From assembly GCA_020060215.1 (NCBI GenBank), contig JAGVAP010000128.1, positions 1-58,755 of the forward strand: DNA of 58,755 bases, given 5' to 3'. The translations under genes and the position numbers were made by a program. Numbering within the stretch: the first letter of the stretch is position 1; each line of letters begins with the position of its first letter. Source of the stretch: Deltaproteobacteria bacterium. GTDB lineage: Bacteria > Desulfobacterota > DSM-4660 > Desulfatiglandales > HGW-15. The notes beneath the pieces are model-generated. The model was not told the DNA's origin. It did not search any database and saw only the letters and a program-made list of their open reading frames with translations. Shown piece by piece: positions 19,282-28,486 of this stretch.

Positions 19282-19345
19282 CTAGGAGCAAGCTCCTGCT
19301 TGCGATCGGGGGTTGAATGAATCGCAAGCGGGGCCTTGCTCCAGG
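19282..19345. repeat. REP-like palindromes, family 1, two copies
   Basis: TAGGAGCAAGCTCCTGCTTGCGATC (19282-19306) is inverted relative to a degenerate second copy (19320-19345, ATCGCAAGCGGGGCCTTGC...). They lie between the propeller lipoprotein and the cytochrome gene and could form a stem-loop in the transcript. Confidence 0.75.
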
Positions 19346-19414
19346 CGATGGAGGACCGGGCATGAGGTCGGAAAGAAGCAGGGCGCAATGACCAAACGGA
19401 AAAGGGGTAAGGTG

Positions 19415-19762
19415 ATGGACTTCAGGTCGTCCCTGGTCATGGGAGGCGTTTCGGCGTGTGTCCTTCTTCTGCTCGGCTGTGGTTCGGCCAGAAGGGGGGA
19501 GCCCCTGGTCGGCCCTTCCGATCTCTCACCGGAGCAGAGCAGCGGCAGGCTGGTCTTCTATACCCACTGCAACCAGTGCCATCCCGGGGGCGAGGCCGGT
19601 GTGGGCCCGGCCCTGAACAACAAACCTCTTCCCGGGTGGATGATCAAGATGCAGGTACGTCACGGGCTCGGGGCCATGCCCTCTTTTTCTAACATCCGGA
19701 TCCCGGAGAGGGACCTGGACCATCTCGTTTCCTATGTGAAGGAGCTCAGGAGGAAGGTGTAA
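19415..19762 (+). CDS. Mono-haem cytochrome c lipoprotein
   Basis: The 115-residue protein has a lipobox LLGC (C22) and one haem-binding CNQCH (C52-H56). A Met in the GLGAMPSF segment is the probable second axial ligand, giving a class I cytochrome c. It is tethered in the periplasm and is the natural electron acceptor for the propeller dehydrogenase upstream. The ATG at 19415 has AAGGTG upstream and places the signal peptide normally; an ATG at 19388 is possible. The stop abuts the ATG of the next gene without a gap. Confidence 0.9.
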   Translation: MDFRSSLVMGGVSACVLLLLGCGSARRGEPLVGPSDLSPEQSSGRLVFYTHCNQCHPGGEAGVGPALNNKPLPGWMIKMQVRHGLGAMPSFSNIRIPERDLDHLVSYVKELRRKV

Positions 19763-21304
19763 ATGGATATGGATATCGGAAAGCAACCTGCAGCCGGGAA
19801 GACCACACCTCTGTGGGTCGGCACTGCGCAGGGGACGCATTATCCCGTCCTCCCCTGCAGCATGTCCTTTGATGTGGCCGTTGTGGGCGGCGGGATCGCG
19901 GGCCTTACGGCGGCCGTGCTCCTGAAGCATTCCGGCGCAAGGGTCGCGGTCCTCGAGGCGAGGAGGATCGGCCGGGGGGTGACCGGTCACAGCACCGCGA
20001 AGGTCACCTCGGGGCACGACGTCATCTATCAGGACCTGATCAGACGTTTCTCTGCGGAAAAGGCGCGCCAGTATGCCGATGCGAATCAGGGGGCGATAGA
20101 GTTCATTGCCGCATTCGCAGATGAAAGGGGAGCGTCCTGCGATCTTCGACGGACCTTCGCGTGCACCTACACCTGCGAGGATCAGAACCTGGAGAAGATC
20201 CAGAGGGAGGTGGAGGTGGCCGCCGACCTCGGCCTGCCCGTGACCTACACGGAGAGCCTGGACCTGCCTTTCCCGGTCAAGGGGGCCATCTGCTACGAGA
20301 ACCAGGCCTGTTTTCACCCCTTGAAGTATCTTTCGTCCATGGCTGAGATCATACCCGGCCGCGGCAGCCACATCTTCGAGAACACGACGGTCAAGGATGT
20401 GGAGGAAGGAAGGCCGTGCCGGGTCGTTACCGAGAGGGGTGTCGTCCGCGCGGACCAGGTCATCGTCGCCACCCATTTCCCGATCTTGAACCGGGGGCTC
20501 TTTTTCGCCAAAATGACGCCGATTCGTTCCTACCTGACGGCCTTGCGGTTGGAACAGGACCCCCCCGAGGGGATGTACATCAGCCTGGATTCACCCCACC
20601 ATACCATGCGGAGACATCAGACCGACACCGGGGAGACGTATCTGCTCATAGGCGGTGAAGACCATGAGGTGGGCCATGGGGGCGACACAGCGGAGAGATA
20701 CAGGAGGATCGAGCGTTTCGCGAGAAGCCACTTCCGGGTTCAGGAGACGCTCTACCGGTGGTCTACCCAGGACAACAGCCCGGCGGATCAGGTCCCTTTC
20801 ATCGGGCGCCATTCCCTCTTGTCCCGGAGGGTTTACGTGGCCACCGGTTTCCAGGGGTGGGGGATGACCAACGGGACGGTCGCGGGGGTGCTTCTCTCCG
20901 ATATGGTCTCGGGCACGAAAAATCCATGGAGCCCCGTCTTCGATCCGAATCGCTTCACCCCTTTTATCTCAAAGAAGTTCTATGTCCAGAACATCCATGT
21001 GGCGGAGATGTTCGTGACCGACAGGACCGCGGGAAGGGCGGAGAAGGACCTCTCGGCCCTGCTGCCGGGAGAGGGGGCTATCGTCCGGGACCGGGGGAAG
21101 GAGCTCGCTGCATCCAGAGACGAAAACGGGCGGGTGCGGGTGTTCTCTCCGACCTGTACACACATGGGCTGCAAGGTGAGCTGGAACAACGGCGAGGAGA
21201 GTTGGGATTGCCCCTGCCACGGATCGAGATTCGATCGGGAGGGAAGGGTGATCCACGCCCCCGCGGTGAAGGAGTTGAGCAGCGTTGATCAGAGGGGGGA
21301 GTAG
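19763..21304 (+). CDS. FAD-dependent oxidoreductase fused to a Rieske 2Fe-2S domain
   Basis: The 513-residue protein has an N-terminal DAO-type flavoprotein domain with the dinucleotide motif VVGGGIAGL (G42-x-G44-x-x-G47). The C-terminal Rieske domain has ligands C465-x-H467 and C483-x-x-H486 (CTHMGC ... CPCHGSRFD). The flavin would take electrons from an amine or similar donor and pass them to the iron-sulfur cluster. The fusion is known in several bacterial phyla, but the substrate is not established. No signal peptide is apparent, so it is probably cytoplasmic although encoded directly after an exported cytochrome. The DUF362 gene follows 3 bp later. Confidence 0.9.
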   Translation: MDMDIGKQPAAGKTTPLWVGTAQGTHYPVLPCSMSFDVAVVGGGIAGLTAAVLLKHSGARVAVLEARRIGRGVTGHSTAKVTSGHDVIYQDLIRRFSAEKARQYADANQGAIEFIAAFADERGASCDLRRTFACTYTCEDQNLEKIQREVEVAADLGLPVTYTESLDLPFPVKGAICYENQACFHPLKYLSSMAEIIPGRGSHIFENTTVKDVEEGRPCRVVTERGVVRADQVIVATHFPILNRGLFFAKMTPIRSYLTALRLEQDPPEGMYISLDSPHHTMRRHQTDTGETYLLIGGEDHEVGHGGDTAERYRRIERFARSHFRVQETLYRWSTQDNSPADQVPFIGRHSLLSRRVYVATGFQGWGMTNGTVAGVLLSDMVSGTKNPWSPVFDPNRFTPFISKKFYVQNIHVAEMFVTDRTAGRAEKDLSALLPGEGAIVRDRGKELAASRDENGRVRVFSPTCTHMGCKVSWNNGEESWDCPCHGSRFDREGRVIHAPAVKELSSVDQRGE

Positions 21305-21307
21305 CAC

Positions 21308-22213
21308 ATGACGACCGTAGCCATCGCCCGGGACGATGCGATCGAAAAGGCCATCTTCGAGGCCCTCGACCATCTTGAGGTGGATCCCCTGATCCGTGGA
21401 AAGCTCGTTGCGGTGAAACCGAACGACACCTATGCATCCGGTTCCGACCGGAGCGGGGTCACGCAGCCCGATGCGCTCAGGGCCTTGCTGCGGTACATCA
21501 AGCGGTACGGGCCGGGAGGGCTCATCGTCAGCGGCGGGTCCGGCGCGGGGGAGACCGATGAGATCTTCGAGACCGCGGGTCTGATGGAGGTCATCCGGGA
21601 TGAGGGGGCGGAGTTCCACGACCACAATCGGCCCCCGTTTCGAGAGATCGAGCTCGAGTACGGCGGGGGAGAGGTGGTCGGACCGCAGAAGAGCGTGTTC
21701 GTGAACGAGAGGGTGCTGGAGTATGAGACCCTGATCGCCCTCAGCCAGCTCAAGGTGCACGAAGAGGCGACGGTCACGCTGGCATTGAAGAACGTGGCCA
21801 TGTCTTTCCCCGCAGCGGACTATTACGGCCATCCCCGGTCGATAAGGCTTCACCAGCACTCCTTTTTCGAGGACCTCCATTCCTTTATCGCGGCCATGTT
21901 CGCCCGCTTCCCCATCCGGCTGGCCGTGACGGTCGGACATCCGGCCATGATCGGCGCAGGGCCCCTGGGGGGGCATGTCTTTGAGACCGGCCTGGTCATC
22001 GCCGGAGAGGACGCCTTGGCGGTGGATGTCGTGGGGGCGAGGATGCTGGGCTTCGAGCCGCAGGGAGTGCGGCATCTGTGGGAGGCCGGACGGCTCGGCC
22101 TGGGGGAGACCCTGACGTCCCGGATGAGCTTCCCGGGGCTGGGTCTGGAGGAGGCCTTTCAGATCTTCACGCAAAAGGCCTATGGTCACGGCCTTTCCCT
22201 GGCGCATGCTTGA
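21308..22213 (+). CDS. DUF362 domain protein
   Basis: The 301-residue protein matches DUF362 along its length: KLVAVKPNDTYASGSDRSGVTQPDALRALLRYI, the SGGSGAGETDEIFETAGL loop, LIALSQLKVHEEATVTLALKNVAM and the closing DALAVDVVGARMLGFEP. Many DUF362 proteins carry ferredoxin-type clusters; here I see no CxxCxxCxxxC motif, so this is the cluster-free form. Function is unknown. It is the last gene of the redox run beginning at 17786 and starts 3 bp after the FAD-Rieske gene. Confidence 0.85.
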   Translation: MTTVAIARDDAIEKAIFEALDHLEVDPLIRGKLVAVKPNDTYASGSDRSGVTQPDALRALLRYIKRYGPGGLIVSGGSGAGETDEIFETAGLMEVIRDEGAEFHDHNRPPFREIELEYGGGEVVGPQKSVFVNERVLEYETLIALSQLKVHEEATVTLALKNVAMSFPAADYYGHPRSIRLHQHSFFEDLHSFIAAMFARFPIRLAVTVGHPAMIGAGPLGGHVFETGLVIAGEDALAVDVVGARMLGFEPQGVRHLWEAGRLGLGETLTSRMSFPGLGLEEAFQIFTQKAYGHGLSLAHA

Positions 22214-22625
22214 TCGGTCGTTGGTCATTTGACCGGCTTCTTCCGATTCGAATTTCGACGTTCGTCCTTCGTACCCGATCGCAAGCAGAGCTTGCTCCTA
22301 CAGGGGGGTTCATAGAGCGGAGCTTGCTCCTGCAGTAGGTTGTAGGATGGGTGGAGCGTAGCGGAACCCATCGGGATGAGGGGCCCCCGCTTCACCCGTA
22401 CCATGGTCGTCCTCTCCCGGCAGCGACCCGTTCCACCCCCTCCCTCCCATTGCCAAATGCCTGATCGTAATTACCCTATGAGACTGGTGCCCCTGCGGAA
22501 ACTGAGGATTTCCGGATGGCTTTCAGCTCTCAGCGTTCAGCGATCAGCTTCATCTCTGTAGTTCAGGTCCTTGGCTGCGCCCTGATTTCCGCATGGGAAC
22601 CAGACGACACTCCTTAGGAGCACGG
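22214..22625. other. Repeat-rich intergenic region
   Basis: The 412 bp contain two family-1 palindromes (22277-22303 and 22314-22335) and one family-2 element (22342-22378, GTAGGATGGGTGGAGCGTAG...). I see no gene. TTAGGAG at 22613-22619 is the ribosome-binding site for topoisomerase IB. Confidence 0.7.
22277..22378. repeat. REP-like cluster, families 1 and 2
   Basis: Three elements in tandem: family 1 at 22277 and 22314, family 2 at 22342. This is the only place in the window where the two families lie side by side outside the 38.9-39.2 kb cluster. Confidence 0.8.
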
Positions 22626-23684
22626 ATGGAAATCGCGGAAAAGATCGAGGTCGGCGGTGAAATCCTCTACTACGTGCGCGACGACATGCCCGGCTACCGG
22701 CGTGTCCGCAGGGGGAGAGGTTTTTCCCTGGTGGGGCCTGACGGCAAGACGGTAAAGTCGGCCCGGGTGGTCGAGCGGGTCAGGAACCTCGTCATCCCAC
22801 CCGCGTGGGAAGAGGTCTGGATCTGCCCCAAGCCCGAGGGCCACATCCAGGCGACCGGGAGGGATGCGAAAGGCCGCAAGCAGTACATCTACCATCCCCG
22901 CTGGAACGAGGTCCGCAGCCTGGCCAAGTTTGACAGGGTTGCACCGTTCGCCCATGTCCTGCCTGTGATCAGGGAAAGAGTGGCGCGGGACCTCGGACAT
23001 CCCCCCCTTTCCAGGCAAACGGCACTGGCCTTTGTCGTGAATCTCCTTGACCATACGCTCCTTCGGGTGGGGCATCCGAGGTACGTGAGACAGAACCGGT
23101 CCTACGGCCTCACCACCCTTCTCGATTACCATGTGGAGGTCTCAGGATCCATGCTTCGGATGAGGTTCCGGGGCAAGAGCGGCAAGATCCATGAAGCCAA
23201 CATCCGCAACCGCAGGCTCGCGCGGCTCGCCAGGCAGTACCAGGAATTGCCGGGACAGGAGCTGATCCAGTATCAGGACGAATCGGGACAGTTCCAGGTG
23301 GTCGACTCGGGGGAAGTGAACGATTACCTCAAGGAGATCACCGGCGAGGAGTTCACGGCAAAGGATTTCCGCACATGGGGAGGGAGTGTCTGCGCCGCAA
23401 GCGAGCTATTCAGGCGCGGGCCGTTCCAGACCGCGAAAGAGGCCAAGGCCAAGATGGCCGGCGCCGTCCGCACGACCGCTTACAGGCTGGGGAACACACC
23501 GGCCGTTTGCCGCAAGTACTACGTCCATCCGCGGATCTTCGAGGCCTACCTGGACGGCACCCTTTTCGAAGCGATGTCCGGCCGGGGCAGCGATGGGGAT
23601 CGTAACTCCCATTCCTATGGGCTGGATGGCGATGAAACCGCCGTGCTCCGACTGCTTGAAAACGGGGGGGCCGGAGACCGATGA
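22626..23684 (+). CDS. DNA topoisomerase IB
   Basis: The 352-residue protein is a poxvirus-like bacterial type IB topoisomerase. It has the N-terminal beta-domain (YRRVRRGRGFSLVGPDGKTV...VRNLVIPPAWEEVWICPKPEGHIQATGRDAKGRKQYIYHPRW) and a catalytic domain with KDFRTWGGSV. The nucleophile is Tyr in CRKYYVHP (Y299, with Y298 before it). It relaxes supercoils by forming a 3'-phosphotyrosine link, without ATP. The ATG at 22626 has TTAGGAG seven bases upstream, so I prefer it to the ATG at 22593. It is a single gene between repeat-rich spacers. Confidence 0.95.
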   Translation: MEIAEKIEVGGEILYYVRDDMPGYRRVRRGRGFSLVGPDGKTVKSARVVERVRNLVIPPAWEEVWICPKPEGHIQATGRDAKGRKQYIYHPRWNEVRSLAKFDRVAPFAHVLPVIRERVARDLGHPPLSRQTALAFVVNLLDHTLLRVGHPRYVRQNRSYGLTTLLDYHVEVSGSMLRMRFRGKSGKIHEANIRNRRLARLARQYQELPGQELIQYQDESGQFQVVDSGEVNDYLKEITGEEFTAKDFRTWGGSVCAASELFRRGPFQTAKEAKAKMAGAVRTTAYRLGNTPAVCRKYYVHPRIFEAYLDGTLFEAMSGRGSDGDRNSHSYGLDGDETAVLRLLENGGAGDR

Positions 23685-23693
23685 TCAAGGCAG

Positions 23694-23738
23694 GATGAAT
23701 GTCCAATGTCCAATGTAGAATGTCCAATGTCCAGAATT
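23694..23738. repeat. Short tandem repeats of AATGTCC type
   Basis: Four closely spaced copies of GTCCAATGTCC-like words lie between the converging topoisomerase IB and EgtD genes. No function is suggested. Confidence 0.65.
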
Positions 23739-23762
23739 TCAAACGACCGATAAGGATCGCGA

Positions 23763-24728
23763 TCACCGCGCCTGCCACAACGAATCCAGGAAGTATCCCC
23801 TCCGGTCCAGCACGTGCTCCACAGGGGCAAATCCGGTCTCCAGGGCCAGTGTTTCGACTTCCGACTCCAGGTACTTGTGCGAAGATTCCGTCTGGAGCGG
23901 TTCCCACCGATCGAACAGGATCGGGTGTGTCAACCCGCCGATATGGACCTCCTGCCTCTCTCGGCTCACCAGGAAGCTTTCCACGGCCCCGGAGTGGACG
24001 TTGTAGGTGCTGTAGTAGGAGAAGCGGGCGTGGTCGAAGTCTCCCCCCAGTTCGCGGTTGATCCGTGTCAGGAGGTTCATGTTGAATTCCGCCGTCACCC
24101 CGAGGGAATCGTTGTACGCCCGCACCAGAAGCCGGATGTCCTTCTTGAGATCGAAGCCGATGAGGACGTAGTCTCCCGGGTTGAGGGCCTTTCGCAGGTT
24201 CGACATGAAGGCCAGGGCCTCCGAGGGATTCAGATTCCCGATCGTGGAACCGAGGAAGAGAACGACCTTGACGCCGTTTCCATTCAGGCCGGAGAGCCCC
24301 TTCAGGCCGGCCGAGTACTCACCCACCAGTCCCTCCACGTGCAGTGAGGGATAGCGCCCGCCGAGCTCTTCCATGAGGCCGTGAACGGCTTCCCCGCAGA
24401 TGTCCATGGGGACGTATCGAAACTCCATCCGCCGCGCAAGAAAGGATTCGATCAGCAGTCTCGTCTTTCTGCCGTCGCCCGCACCCAGTTCGATCAGGTG
24501 GAACGGGCTTTCACGGAGGATCTCCGCCAGGCGATGCCGATAGCGGTACAGGATCTCGAACTCGCACCGGGTCAGATAGTACTCCGGCAGCTCCGTGATC
24601 GACTGAAACAGCCGGCTCCCTTCAGGGTCGTACAGGTATTTGCATGGCACGGACTTGGGCGTACCCGAAAGGCCGGCCCGAACGTCCGCTGCAAAACCGG
24701 AAGTCGAAAGGGGGGAGTCCGTTTTCAT
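23763..24728 (-). CDS. egtD: L-histidine N-alpha-methyltransferase (EgtD family)
   Basis: The 321-residue protein has the length and motifs of EgtD: KYLYDPEGSRLFQSITELPEYYLTRCEFEIL at the substrate side, the SAM-binding LIELGAGDGRKTRLLIESF, VVLFLGSTIGNLNP, and a C-terminal ESSHKYLESEVETLA. EgtD trimethylates histidine to hercynine, the first step to ergothioneine. The frame continues upstream, but the ATG at 24726-24728 overlaps the stop of the upstream ergothioneine-synthase gene (ATGA), which fixes the start and implies translational coupling. The pairing with that gene strongly supports the assignment. Confidence 0.93.
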   Translation of the reverse strand: MKTDSPLSTSGFAADVRAGLSGTPKSVPCKYLYDPEGSRLFQSITELPEYYLTRCEFEILYRYRHRLAEILRESPFHLIELGAGDGRKTRLLIESFLARRMEFRYVPMDICGEAVHGLMEELGGRYPSLHVEGLVGEYSAGLKGLSGLNGNGVKVVLFLGSTIGNLNPSEALAFMSNLRKALNPGDYVLIGFDLKKDIRLLVRAYNDSLGVTAEFNMNLLTRINRELGGDFDHARFSYYSTYNVHSGAVESFLVSRERQEVHIGGLTHPILFDRWEPLQTESSHKYLESEVETLALETGFAPVEHVLDRRGYFLDSLWQAR

Positions 24729-27700
24729 CGGCACGAGACGAACCTCACGATCGACCGGTCCTGGGTGACGATCTCCTTGATGTAGCCCAAGACGGAGCGG
24801 ATCTCCTCCATCGTGTTTCCCAGGCCCAGGGAGAATCGGACGGAGCAATGGGCCTCCTCTTCCGAAAGGCCCATGGCGAGCAGGGCGTGAGACGGCTCGG
24901 GGGATCCTGCGTGGCAGGCGGACCCCGAAGAGAGGGCTACGCCCTTGGCGTCCAGGGCCAGGACCACGCTTTCACCGCGAATGGACGGGAGCATCAGGTT
25001 CGCCGTATGGGGCAGCCTGCTTTCCCCATGGCCGTTTCGCCGTGCACCGGGGACGGATTCGATGATCCCTTTCTCGAGGGCGTCGCGCATGGCCTCGACG
25101 CCCCGCATCTTCGGAAGATGGACCAGGGCCAGCTCGGCCGCCCTGCCCAGACCCGCGATGCCGGGCAGGTTTTCGGTGCCGCCGCGGAGTCCCTTTTCCT
25201 GCTTTCCCCCGTCCATCAGCGGCTCGATCGGCACCCCTTTCCTGATGAAGAGCGCACCCGTGCCTTTCGGGCCGTAGAACTTGTGGCCCGACAGAGAGAG
25301 AAGATCCACCCCAAGCTCCTCCACATCCAGAGGGATCTTGCCGACGGCCTGCACGGCGTCGGTGTGGAAGATCGCACCCCGCTCGTGGGCGATTCGGGAG
25401 AGCTCGCGGATCGGCTGCACCACCCCGGTCTCGTTGTTGGCGGTCATGATGCTGACCAGGCCGGTATCTGCGCCGATGCAGGCCTCCAGGTCCTCGGGCC
25501 GAATCACGCCCAGGCGGTCGGGGTTGAGGTACGTCACCCGCATACCCTCCTCTTCCAGCCTGCGGCATGCGTTGAGCACCGACGGGTGCTCTATGGCCGA
25601 GGTGACCAGGTGCGGCCTTTTTCGCCCCAGGGCGGCCGTGACCCCCTTGATCGCCATGTTGTTGGACTCGGTGCCGCCGCTGGTGAAGGTGATCCGTCGA
25701 GCGGTGGCATTGATCAGGAGCGCGACATTTCGCCGGGCCCTGTCGAGGAGGCCCCTCGCCTCCCTTCCCCGGCCGTAGATGCTGGAAGGGTTTCCAAAGA
25801 CCTCCAGGGAGGCTGAGACGGCGGAGGCCACCTCCGGGTGAACCGGCGTCGTGGCATTGTGGTCCAGGTAAATGGTACGGGGCGCAACCGGTTCGCTCCC
25901 GGTCGGGGGCAGATCGAGTTCGTATTCACCTGCCCCCGAGACGGCGCGGTTCACCCCTTCTTGAACCCTTTCGACCTCACAGAGCAGGGCCTTGTATACC
26001 GGGAAGCCGGAGATGGGATCATACCGGTCCGGGTCGGTCAGCTCGTTGATGTTGGCCTTGCGCCAGGCCCCGCCCCCGGACGGGCCGCCGCCCATGGCGT
26101 TGGCCTCGACGGCCCCCGCAACGATATCGTCGGTGACGAGGGCATACATGTTCACATGGCCCCTCCTGGTTCGGACGGTGACGAGGTCTCCCTGGCGGAT
26201 CCCTCTCGGGAGGGCGTCCGATGTATGGATCGTGACGGTCGGGACCGGTTTGCCGTTGTTCAGTTCCGGGATGGTGAGGTGGAGCGCGTGCAGGTCGCTG
26301 TTGGAGCGTGCGCCGGAGTTGAAGACCAGGGGAAATCTCTCCGCCAGTTCGGGATCCGACTGGGGACCCTCCCCCGGCTCCGTGTAGACGGGCAGGGGAT
26401 CATATCCGTGCTCCTCCAGGATCGAGGAGGCGATCTCGAACTTGCCGGAAGGGGTGTCGAATCCGGCCATGCCGTCAGGCCGGAGCAGCCCCTTTTCCCA
26501 CTTCCGGTACTGCATCATCTCCGCAGGGATGCGGACCGAACCCCCGGCGGCTCGAACATCCTCGAGGGTGAACCCGGATCCCTTCAGGGCGCGACGAAGC
26601 AGCTCTTCCCCGCTCTGGGGGTAGAGGTCGCCATAGCCCAACCGTCCGGCCAGCTCCGACAGGATGAAGAAGTCATTCCGCGCCTCCCCAAGGGGTTCGA
26701 TCATCTTCTCCCGGATCCTGAACACCGGGCCGTAGACCATGTAGGATTCGATTTCATAGTAGGTGGCCGCCGGAAGGACGATGTCCGCGTAGGCGGCATC
26801 GGCGGTGAACTGGCGGTCGATGCAGACCAGGAAGTCCAGACCATGCAGCGTCCTTCTCCATGTCTCGGAACCGGGCCATGAGGTGATCAGGGACGCCCCC
26901 AGGCTGATCAGCAGTCGTATGGGATAGGGCTTCCCCTCCAGCACCGCCTTGGGAAGGATGCCTGCGTGGAATTCCCCTCGGTACCTGGTGTAGACCGGGA
27001 AGTCATTGTGCCCCGCCGCCTTTCGGGGGTCCGGGTTCTCGATATGTCCTTCACGGTTGATCGGAAACCGGTGGCGGGGCATGCTGAAGCAGTAGCCGCC
27101 GCGCCTGTCCAGCTGGCCGGCCAGTGCCCACAGGACAAAAACGGCGCGGATGGCCTGGACCGCTCCGTCGCTGTATTCGAGGCCGCTGTACATGACGGGG
27201 GCAACGCCGTCCGCCTCGGCCATCCTTCTCGCCAGGGTCCTTACGGTCGCCGCGCTCACCCCGGTGATATGCTCCACCACCTCGGGCCTGAAATGCTGCA
27301 CGTACCGCGCAAAGGCTTCGAATCCGACGGTCCAACGGGATGTGAAACCGTCGTCATAGAGCTCTTCAGCGAGAAGCACGTTGCACAGCCCCAGGGCGAG
27401 CGCACCGTCGGTCCCCGGCCGGACGGGGACCCACTGGGCGCCCGGGGACTTCGCCAATGCGGTTCTTCGGGGGTCGATGACGACGATGGCTGCGCCGCGC
27501 TCCCGGGCCGCCCGGATCCTCGCAAAGTCATGGGGAGGACAATGGGCCGCCGGGTTCTTTCCCCAGACCACGATGAGCTCCGCATTCTCGATATCGGAGA
27601 ACATGTTGATGAACATGGAGCCCATGGTCACATGAGGGGCGATCATGGCAAAGGAGACATAGCAGAGTGCCCCTACGCCGAGGGTGTTGGGGGAGCCGAA

Positions 27701-28114
27701 TGGAAAGAGGACGCTGGAGGCCGAGGACACGGCCACCCCTTTCGGCTGAAAGAAGTCGCAGAGGGCGAGTTCGAAGCTTCCGCTTCCGGTATAAACGGCG
27801 GTGGCCGCCGCCCCCCACTCGGACTTTGTGCGGTTCAACCGCTCCACGATGAGATCATAGGCTTCATCCCAGGTGATGCGAGCGAAATCGTAGGTGCCTT
27901 TCGGTCCTTTCCTGCGCAGGGGGTAGAGCAGACGGTCCCTGGAATAGACGACTTCCCGGGACCGCTCCCCGGTCCTGCAGAGCATCCCCAGGGGCGATGA
28001 TTCGTCAGGGGCGACCTCCGCGATTCTCCCCTCGTCATCGTAAGTGACCACCACCCAGCATCCGGCCGAACAGATGCCGCACAACCCTCGCCTGCGTCTT
28101 GCTCCCATCTTCAT
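24725..28114 (-). CDS. Metallopterin-dependent ergothioneine synthase: molybdopterin oxidoreductase fused to cysteine desulfurase
   Basis: This is one uninterrupted 1129-residue frame. Residues 1 to ~735 form a DMSO-reductase-family module: 4Fe-4S ligands C12, C15, C19 and C46, a GSPNTLGVGALC segment whose C151 is the candidate Mo/W ligand, and the C-terminal molydopterin-dinucleotide-binding domain. Residues ~745-1125 form a complete NifS/IscS cysteine desulfurase: IYLDHNATTP, the PLP Lys in SGHKFYG (K945) and the persulfide Cys in SSGSACHAGSP (C1067). The same two-module order is known in the ergothioneine synthase of Caldithrix abyssi, where the desulfurase supplies sulfur and the acetylene-hydratase-like module places it on hercynine. 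The overlapping egtD makes hercynine. No export signal is seen. A stand-alone role in other sulfur chemistry is the alternative. Confidence 0.88.
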   Translation of the reverse strand: MKMGARRRRGLCGICSAGCWVVVTYDDEGRIAEVAPDESSPLGMLCRTGERSREVVYSRDRLLYPLRRKGPKGTYDFARITWDEAYDLIVERLNRTKSEWGAAATAVYTGSGSFELALCDFFQPKGVAVSSASSVLFPFGSPNTLGVGALCYVSFAMIAPHVTMGSMFINMFSDIENAELIVVWGKNPAAHCPPHDFARIRAARERGAAIVVIDPRRTALAKSPGAQWVPVRPGTDGALALGLCNVLLAEELYDDGFTSRWTVGFEAFARYVQHFRPEVVEHITGVSAATVRTLARRMAEADGVAPVMYSGLEYSDGAVQAIRAVFVLWALAGQLDRRGGYCFSMPRHRFPINREGHIENPDPRKAAGHNDFPVYTRYRGEFHAGILPKAVLEGKPYPIRLLISLGASLITSWPGSETWRRTLHGLDFLVCIDRQFTADAAYADIVLPAATYYEIESYMVYGPVFRIREKMIEPLGEARNDFFILSELAGRLGYGDLYPQSGEELLRRALKGSGFTLEDVRAAGGSVRIPAEMMQYRKWEKGLLRPDGMAGFDTPSGKFEIASSILEEHGYDPLPVYTEPGEGPQSDPELAERFPLVFNSGARSNSDLHALHLTIPELNNGKPVPTVTIHTSDALPRGIRQGDLVTVRTRRGHVNMYALVTDDIVAGAVEANAMGGGPSGGGAWRKANINELTDPDRYDPISGFPVYKALLCEVERVQEGVNRAVSGAGEYELDLPPTGSEPVAPRTIYLDHNATTPVHPEVASAVSASLEVFGNPSSIYGRGREARGLLDRARRNVALLINATARRITFTSGGTESNNMAIKGVTAALGRKRPHLVTSAIEHPSVLNACRRLEEEGMRVTYLNPDRLGVIRPEDLEACIGADTGLVSIMTANNETGVVQPIRELSRIAHERGAIFHTDAVQAVGKIPLDVEELGVDLLSLSGHKFYGPKGTGALFIRKGVPIEPLMDGGKQEKGLRGGTENLPGIAGLGRAAELALVHLPKMRGVEAMRDALEKGIIESVPGARRNGHGESRLPHTANLMLPSIRGESVVLALDAKGVALSSGSACHAGSPEPSHALLAMGLSEEEAHCSVRFSLGLGNTMEEIRSVLGYIKEIVTQDRSIVRFVSCR

Positions 28115-28486
28115 CTTTTCTACTCATCAGCTTCGATGTTGGCCTGTTGTTCGCTGGTCCCTTGTCGTTGTTCGTTTTTCACTTGTACTCCGAGTTCGGC
28201 AAGCCCTCGTTCAAGCGACCCGTCCTCCGTCGCTTCATGGAAGAAGGATCGGCCTTCGTTTGATTCCATTCGACTTCGATGTTGGACGTTCATCCCTTTT
28301 CGTCCCTCGTCCCGGCGCAGCGGTCGTCCGAGCGGCCGCCGTCGCGCCGTGGTGGCGCTATGGCGCGTCACGAAGGCGGAAGCGGTCGTCCTTCAAGGTT
28401 TTTTCCGGGCCGGATGAGCAACCGTATGCCTTCAAAGCGGCGAAGGGAAATGGGGTGTTAGGCGTATTTTCCCATTTCCTTGGAGC
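28115..28486. other. Intergenic region, no gene seen
   Basis: The 372 bp lie upstream of the ergothioneine synthase gene and should contain its promoter. Reading frames cross it on both strands but none resembles a known family. Words such as ACTTCGATGTTGG recur within it (28131 and 28268), suggesting decayed repeats. Confidence 0.5.
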
